A stretch of 36,309 nt of DNA from Alteribacillus persepolensis. GTDB lineage: Bacteria > Bacillota > Bacilli > Bacillales > Marinococcaceae. The notes beneath the pieces were generated by a model. It made no database searches. It saw only the letters and a program-made list of their open reading frames with translations, and had not been told where the DNA came from. Positions 31,866 to 36,309 of this stretch are shown piece after piece. The stretch is taken from contig NZ_FNDK01000026.1 in assembly GCF_900099605.1 (NCBI RefSeq), forward strand, positions 1 through 36,309. Reading direction: 5' to 3'. Positions within the stretch are counted from its first letter, which is position 1, and each line of letters starts with the position of its first letter. The translations under genes and the position numbers were made by a program.

Positions 31866-33464
31866 TTATAAATAGGAACTTTTATTTGCTTCCTTTTTCT
31901 TTTCCAAGTTTCTTAATTCAACACGGCGAATTTTACCTGACGTCGTTTTCGGCAGTTCATTAATAAATTCAATTTCTCTTGGATATTTATAAGGTGCCGT
32001 GATTTTTTTCACATGTTCTTTCAGTTCATTTATTAGCTCCTCGGAATCAGACGGGGATGTCTTTAAAATAACAAAAGCTTTTACAATAGCTCCACGGATG
32101 TCATCTGGTTTGGCCACTACTGCACACTCTTGTACAGCGGGATGTTTTATTAATGCATCTTCTACTTCAAACGGTCCAATGGTATATCCCGAGCTAATAA
32201 TAATATCATCCGAACGTCCTTCAAACCAGAAATAACCGTCTTCGTCCATACTTGCTTGATCTCCTGTTAAATACCATTCTCCCCGGTAAGCAGCAGCTGT
32301 TCGTTCTTTATCATGCAGGTATCCTTTAAATAGAGCCGGCGCGCTTTGATGCACCGCGATATCCCCTACTTTTCCGCTTGCAACCGGGTTCCCCTGCTGA
32401 TCAATGATGGACACTTCATTACCTGGAATGGGTTTTCCCATCGCCCCGGGCTTTATTTTCTCTCCCTTGATATTCCCAACGAGCAGCGTGTTTTCTGTTT
32501 GGCCGTAACCGTCACGCACTTGAACATGAAAGTATTGTTCAAACACTTCCATAACTTTCTGATTTAATGGTTCCCCTGCACTGACAGTACTTCTAAGGTG
32601 TGGAAGTTGATATTGCTCTAAATGATCTAACTTGGCCATTAAACGATACTCAGTTGGTGTACAGCAAAGAACATTCACCTTGTATTTTTCCATTAAGCTC
32701 AAATACTTTTCAGGCTTAAAACTGCCGTGATAAACCAGTCCTGTTGCACCAGCACCTAATGTCGACATAAAAGGAGTCCAGTTCCATTTTGCCCACCCCG
32801 GAGCAGCAGTGGCCCAAACAATGTCCTCTTCTTTCACATCCAGCCAGTTCGCAGTGACGGCTTGGTGAGCATAGGCCCAGCTGTGGTGATGGATAACTCC
32901 TTTCGGATTTCCAGTTGTACCAGAGGTATAGTTAAGAAAAGCCGTATCGTCTGAACGTGTTTCTACTATATCGAAGGCATCTGATTCATTTTCTGTTAAT
33001 TGTTGATAATTGGTCCACCCATCGATTTGCCTTCCTATAGCAATATGGTGTTTGATACTAGGTGTATGAGATCGAATGTTGTCAAAACGGCTGGTTAATT
33101 CATCGATACAAATAACTGCTTTCGCTTCGGAATGCTGCACGCGGTACAGCAAATCTTTTTCCAGCAACATTTCTGAACCTGGTGAAATAATTAATCCCGC
33201 TTTTAACGCTCCTAAATATGCAAAGTATGCTTCGGGTATCCGGGGAAGTGTAATAATGACAATGTCTCCTTTTACTAACCCCAGCTGTCTGAAACCGTTT
33301 GCAATCTTATTGGATTCCTGCCGCAATTTCGCATATGAAATTTGTGTGGATTCACCAGCCTCATTTTCCCAAAGAAGAGCCAGCTTTCCATCTCGGTCGG
33401 CAAATCTATCGATATCTTGAGCCATATTATAAAACACAGGTGCTGTCAGGCTGCTTTGTTTCAC
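31866..33464 (-). CDS. Acyl-CoA synthetase (acetyl-/medium-chain type, AMP-binding)
   Basis: 532 residues from the GTG at 33464, which sits 5 nt after GGAGGGG; an upstream TTG is rejected. Motifs are YTSGTTGNPKG (179-189), WNWTPFMSTLGAGATGLVY, DGYGQTEN (318-325), YLTGDQ, EGRSDDIIISSGYTIGPFEVE, and catalytic Lys511 in TTSGKIRR. It is closer to Acs/ACSM enzymes than the other ligase in this window. It forms an acyl-CoA from a short, medium or aromatic acid. It is apparently monocistronic; a repeat element reaches its stop codon. Substrate unknown. Confidence 0.9.
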   Translation of the reverse strand: MKQSSLTAPVFYNMAQDIDRFADRDGKLALLWENEAGESTQISYAKLRQESNKIANGFRQLGLVKGDIVIITLPRIPEAYFAYLGALKAGLIISPGSEMLLEKDLLYRVQHSEAKAVICIDELTSRFDNIRSHTPSIKHHIAIGRQIDGWTNYQQLTENESDAFDIVETRSDDTAFLNYTSGTTGNPKGVIHHHSWAYAHQAVTANWLDVKEEDIVWATAAPGWAKWNWTPFMSTLGAGATGLVYHGSFKPEKYLSLMEKYKVNVLCCTPTEYRLMAKLDHLEQYQLPHLRSTVSAGEPLNQKVMEVFEQYFHVQVRDGYGQTENTLLVGNIKGEKIKPGAMGKPIPGNEVSIIDQQGNPVASGKVGDIAVHQSAPALFKGYLHDKERTAAAYRGEWYLTGDQASMDEDGYFWFEGRSDDIIISSGYTIGPFEVEDALIKHPAVQECAVVAKPDDIRGAIVKAFVILKTSPSDSEELINELKEHVKKITAPYKYPREIEFINELPKTTSGKIRRVELRNLEKKKEANKSSYL

Positions 33465-34178
33465 TTTATCCCCTCCATCATCTCTAAGATTAAACAAGCT
33501 TTGCTGCTTACTTAAATAAACATTGCCGCTGTGCCTGCATGTAAATCCGGTTCACCATCCGCTAACATAATCAAATGTCTTCTTCACTCTAAAAATCCTT
33601 GCTTCCCTCGACCTTACTTCTTTTCCTTTTAAAAAACTTCCAGTCCACACAAACGTGCTCTGCCATATTCCCTTCGAAACCACCACCTTCTCGCCTTTCC
33701 AATCGGAGATAGACATAAAAAACACTTCTTTCTAATCCCTAAACACTCTATTTTATTCGAATATTCTATCAATTCTCGTTATTACGCTCTTTTCCTTTAT
33801 CTATTCTATAAAAATTGTTAATTAAATTTATTGAATAATTCTCTTTTCGCACCTTTTTGAATCATTTACGGATTATTTTGCACGATTTGCTAACTTCCCC
33901 CCTCCTTCAATAATCATCTACAACAAGAAAGCCATCCTTATTTCATTCCATTGGTGTATTTGAAAAAGGAAAACAAAAACAGCAGCGCCTTTTTATAGAT
34001 GCAGATACCAAGCTGCTCATCCCCTACACTTCAATCCTGTCACAAATCATTTGAAAAGCAGTTTATCTGATGTTCGATCCATCAATCAGCACATGATTCA
34101 AAAAATTGATTAATGTGAGAGAACAATCAGTAACACAACACTAAGCCTGCTGCAGTATGGCAGTAAGAGGAGAGTGAA
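33465..34178. other. Intergenic region with possible decayed coding remnants
   Basis: About 700 AT-rich bases. Short protein-like stretches occur without start signals: on the minus strand near 33505-33580 (containing MLADGEPDLHAGTAAMFI, bounded by stops) and on the plus strand near 33930-34115 in two frames (RLFIDADTKLLIPYTSIL, then NHLKSSLSDVRSINQHMI after a shift). These may be remains of old genes or chance. No convincing promoter was found. Confidence 0.3.
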
Positions 34179-34244
34179 ATGCATCCGGTAACTAACGATA
34201 AGTGTTTCGTATGTCACAAAAAGGGAAAATATAGAAAGGTATAA
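34179..34244 (+). CDS. 21-residue microprotein ORF with a CxxCH motif
   Basis: The ATG at 34179 has an AGAGGAGAG site a few bases upstream and TAA at 34242-34244. The peptide is basic (six Lys, one Arg) and contains CFVCH at residues 9-13, a metal- or haem-binding type motif. It ends 24 nt before the gltS start, and the gltS ribosome binding site lies in that gap, so it could be a leader peptide or a small metal-binding protein. It is too short to be sure it is translated. Confidence 0.4.
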   Translation: MHPVTNDKCFVCHKKGKYRKV

Positions 34245-34268
34245 AGATGAGGAAAGGAGAACTCAGAC

Positions 34269-35675
34269 ATGTCCGCAGAAATGGTTGGACTCAGTCTCAT
34301 TGTCATAGGTATTCTATTAGTTATCGGCAAATGGCTGCGTATTCAGATTCCCATTTTTCAAAAGTTATATTTACCCACTTCCATTATTGCCGGTTTTATA
34401 GCTCTTCTATTAGGGCCTGAAGTCTTGGGCAGAGTCATTGGTACAGCAGCTGGTGACGATGTAATGACATTTGGGCTTTTCTTAGAGGAGATATATGCCG
34501 TATGGGAGACACTCCCTGGACTGTTAATTAACGTTGTCTTTGCCTGCCTGTTCCTTGGATTTACTTTACCCAAGTGGAAGGATATTTGGTTTGTCGGTGG
34601 TCCGCAAATATCGTTTGGCTATACACTTTCCTGGGGACAGTATGTGTTTGGCATTTTACTTGTCTTGCTGGTCTTAGTACCTTTTTTTAACATGTCTCCT
34701 GCTGCAGGAGCATTGATTGAAATTGGATTTGTCGGCGGACATGGTACAGCCGCAGGAATGGCTGGTACATTCGAGCAAATCGGGTTTCCTGAAGGTTATG
34801 ATTTAGCAGTCGGCTTAGCAACCGTAGGGATCCTTTCTGGAGTAATCATTGGTATTATTCTAATTAACGTTGCGGTGAGGAAGGGACAGACAAACATATT
34901 AAAAAAAGCCGAAGATATTTCTTGGGATCAGCAATTAGGCGTGATCCAAGAAGAAAGACGTGAATCTGCAGGTAAGATGACAACGAGCCCCATATCTATT
35001 GAACCTTTGGCCTTACACTTCGCTTATATTGGAATTGCCATTTTTATTGGTTTTCTGCTGCTAGAAGGCCTGATTTGGCTGGAATCTGTGACCTGGGCTC
35101 ATTGGGTAAATGTGGAATTAATGGGATATATGCCTCTCTTCCCGTTTGCTATGATTGGCGGCGTAATTGTTCAAGCCGCTTTAACGCTTTTTGATCGGTA
35201 CGACACGATTGACAGAGGACTCATCAATCGTGTGCAAGGATTGGCGCTGGACTGGTTGATTGTCAGTGCATTAGCGACTTTATCCCTACAAGTTTTGGGA
35301 AGTTATTTCGTTCCGTTTATTCTATTGTCACTCGTTGGTATCATGTGGAATGTACTTGCCTTTGTCTATATCGCTCCGCGAATGATTCCTAATTATTGGT
35401 TTGAACGAGGCATGGGTGATTTAGGTCAGTCAATGGGTGTTGCAGCAACTGGGTTACTGCTGATGAGAGTGGTTGATCCTGAAAACAGATCCCCTGCACT
35501 GAATGCTTTCGGTTACAAACAGTTGTTATTTGAACCCATTGTTGGCGGTGGGTTGTTCACAGCAGCTTCTGTACCGTTAATCATTCAATTTGGTGCTGTT
35601 CCTGTACTGATTTTGACTACAGTGCTCATGCTTATCTGCTTTGCATTCGGTATATTTTACTTCGGACGAAAGTAA
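34269..35675 (+). CDS. gltS: GltS-type sodium/glutamate symporter (ESS family)
   Basis: 468 residues with about 11-12 membrane helices and the ESS-family signature in the first half, GFVGGHGTAAGMAGTFEQIGF (about 156-176), repeated in weaker form in the second half (RGMGDLGQSMGVAATGLLLMRVVDPE). GltS proteins import glutamate with sodium. Start ATG at 34269 behind AAAGGAGAACTC. It is somewhat longer than E. coli GltS (about 400). A link to polyglutamate synthesis 25 kb away is possible but not shown by the sequence. Transcribed opposite to its large neighbours. Confidence 0.88.
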   Translation: MSAEMVGLSLIVIGILLVIGKWLRIQIPIFQKLYLPTSIIAGFIALLLGPEVLGRVIGTAAGDDVMTFGLFLEEIYAVWETLPGLLINVVFACLFLGFTLPKWKDIWFVGGPQISFGYTLSWGQYVFGILLVLLVLVPFFNMSPAAGALIEIGFVGGHGTAAGMAGTFEQIGFPEGYDLAVGLATVGILSGVIIGIILINVAVRKGQTNILKKAEDISWDQQLGVIQEERRESAGKMTTSPISIEPLALHFAYIGIAIFIGFLLLEGLIWLESVTWAHWVNVELMGYMPLFPFAMIGGVIVQAALTLFDRYDTIDRGLINRVQGLALDWLIVSALATLSLQVLGSYFVPFILLSLVGIMWNVLAFVYIAPRMIPNYWFERGMGDLGQSMGVAATGLLLMRVVDPENRSPALNAFGYKQLLFEPIVGGGLFTAASVPLIIQFGAVPVLILTTVLMLICFAFGIFYFGRK

Positions 35676-35709
35676 TCTTCATACCGCACCAGAAAATCTC
35701 AGATCATTC

Positions 35710-35961
35710 AAAGAAAAGCGCAAGCGCCGTGCTCACGAGCGACAAGTCCTGGAGGGCCGGCACATGGAAAGCCGACCTTTAGCTTTCCATCGTCGGACCG
35801 AAGGAACCTCGAGCGAGTAGGCGCTTACGCTAGACAAAGAAAAGCGCAAGCGCCGTGCTCACGAGCGACAAGTCCTGGAGGGCCGGCACATGGAAAGCTG
35901 ACCTCTAGCTTTCCATCGTCGGACCGAAGGAACCTCGAGCGAGCAGGCGCTTGCGCTGGAC
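35710..35961. repeat. Tandem pair of 126-bp repeats
   Basis: Copies at 35710-35835 and 35836-35961 differ at only about five positions. Each begins AAAGAAAAGCGCAAGCGCCG, carries a TGGAAAGC...GCTTTCCA hairpin in the middle, and ends GGCGCTTGCGCT or a close variant, so the ends form inverted repeats. The second copy is followed by the same CATGAAA...CTTTTATACTTTCC tail (to about 35995) seen at 31831 and 29655. Confidence 0.9.
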
Positions 35962-36070
35962 CATGAAACGCCGAACTTTTATACTTTCCTACCTGTTAAA
36001 AAAGGTCTGGGAGTTTTTGACGCTCCGGTAAAACGTAAAACACGCACCTGTTATATTTTGCTGTCATCAC

Positions 36071-36116
36071 AAAAAAGAAGAAGTAAAGGAGCTGCTCCTT
36101 TACTTCTTCTTTTTTT
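36071..36116. terminator. Very strong bidirectional terminator
   Basis: A perfect stem of about 21 bp (36071-36091 with the complementary arm starting at 36095) closes on a 3-nt loop, beginning AAAAAAGAAGAAG and ending CTTCTTCTTTTTTT. It can end the minus-strand UbiD-like gene (stop at 36196) and any plus-strand transcript from gltS. Confidence 0.92.
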
Positions 36117-36195
36117 CCTGCCTTTCAAGCTTTGCTTCTTTGAAAGCAGAGCAACCAACCTGATGTGGTTCTTGCTGCCCTCTACCTCAAAGAAA

Positions 36196-36309
36196 TTATT
36201 CCTCTATGTCATATTTGTCTAAATCAACTTGCTGCAAATCCAGTCGCTGAAATTCCCAAGGACGAGGGGTCGGCGCGGTGGCATCAATGCCTATTTTCGT
36301 TCCTATCCC
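36196..36309 (-). CDS. UbiD-family decarboxylase, C-terminal end (partial)
   Basis: 37 residues before a TAA at 36196-36198, continuing past the right edge. The sequence KIGIDATAPTPRPWEFQRLD is the typical C-terminal signature of UbiD-type decarboxylases, which use prenylated FMN on aromatic or unsaturated acids. The fragment is short but the motif is characteristic. With two acyl-CoA ligases nearby it hints at aromatic or unusual acid catabolism; this is inference. Confidence 0.75.
   Translation of the reverse strand, partial: GIGTKIGIDATAPTPRPWEFQRLDLQQVDLDKYDIEE

Noticed and set aside
31491-31871. 126-codon plus-strand frame
   Set aside because: It starts without a ribosome binding site and is mostly repeat sequence shared with non-coding copies elsewhere in the window.

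Overview
The window looks like chromosomal DNA of a Gram-positive, spore-former-type Bacillaceae bacterium, probably moderately salt-tolerant or halophilic. The signs are strong AGGAGG ribosome binding sites, frequent TTG/GTG starts, a capBCADE poly-gamma-glutamate locus, an OpuC-type compatible-solute transporter with a GbsR regulator, a CcpA (cre) site, and short GC-rich interspersed repeats in AT-rich intergenic DNA. The species cannot be named from the sequence. All assignments were made by reading motifs by eye; no database search was run.

Region 1 (1-9104, minus strand) is a cell-envelope polymer locus. The order capB-capC-capA-capD-capE matches the Bacillus anthracis type of wall-anchored poly-gamma-glutamate capsule. 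A terminator and about 215 bp follow capE. Then comes a 994-residue protein that joins a complete second CapD/gamma-glutamyltransferase domain, a transmembrane helix and a processive family 2 glycosyltransferase of the PgaC/hyaluronan-synthase type. A LytR-CpsA-Psr (LCP) ligase gene follows it. Synthesis and export of polyglutamate, two transpeptidases, a glycan polymerase and a wall-attachment enzyme therefore sit together. This suggests a polyglutamate-polysaccharide wall polymer system and is the strongest novelty in the window.

Region 2 (9105-13573) holds a long AT-rich gap, a small basic protein gene, a secreted M14 metallocarboxypeptidase, a YeeE/YedE-type transporter lacking the usual cysteines, and a structured repeat relic.

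Region 3 (13574-22037) is a carnitine-to-glycine-betaine module. An OpuC-like ABC importer (minus strand) diverges from gbsR, a BKACE-type dehydrocarnitine cleavage enzyme, L-carnitine dehydrogenase and a betainyl-CoA thioesterase (plus strand, overlapping genes). An S15/CocE-like hydrolase lies beyond a terminator downstream of the transporter. The proposed route is carnitine -> 3-dehydrocarnitine -> betainyl-CoA + acetoacetate -> glycine betaine, which would give both an osmoprotectant and carbon.

Region 4 (22104-33464, minus strand) is catabolic: acyl-CoA ligase, cupin, permease (apparently starting at a non-standard ATA codon), a GAF/PucR-type regulator and a D-2-hydroxyacid dehydrogenase. 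A strong cre site lies upstream of the ligase. Beyond it are an IolE-like TIM-barrel gene followed by the 39-codon stump of a Gfo/Idh/MocA oxidoreductase, and a second acyl-CoA synthetase. The substrates are unknown.

Region 5 (33465-36309) contains a tiny ORF with a CxxCH motif just upstream of a GltS-type sodium/glutamate symporter, a tandem pair of 126-bp repeats, a very strong terminator, and the C-terminal end of a UbiD-family decarboxylase entering from the right edge. Related repeat elements occur near 29.4, 31.6 and 35.7 kb. A different two-hairpin repeat occurs near 0.1 and 29.7 kb.
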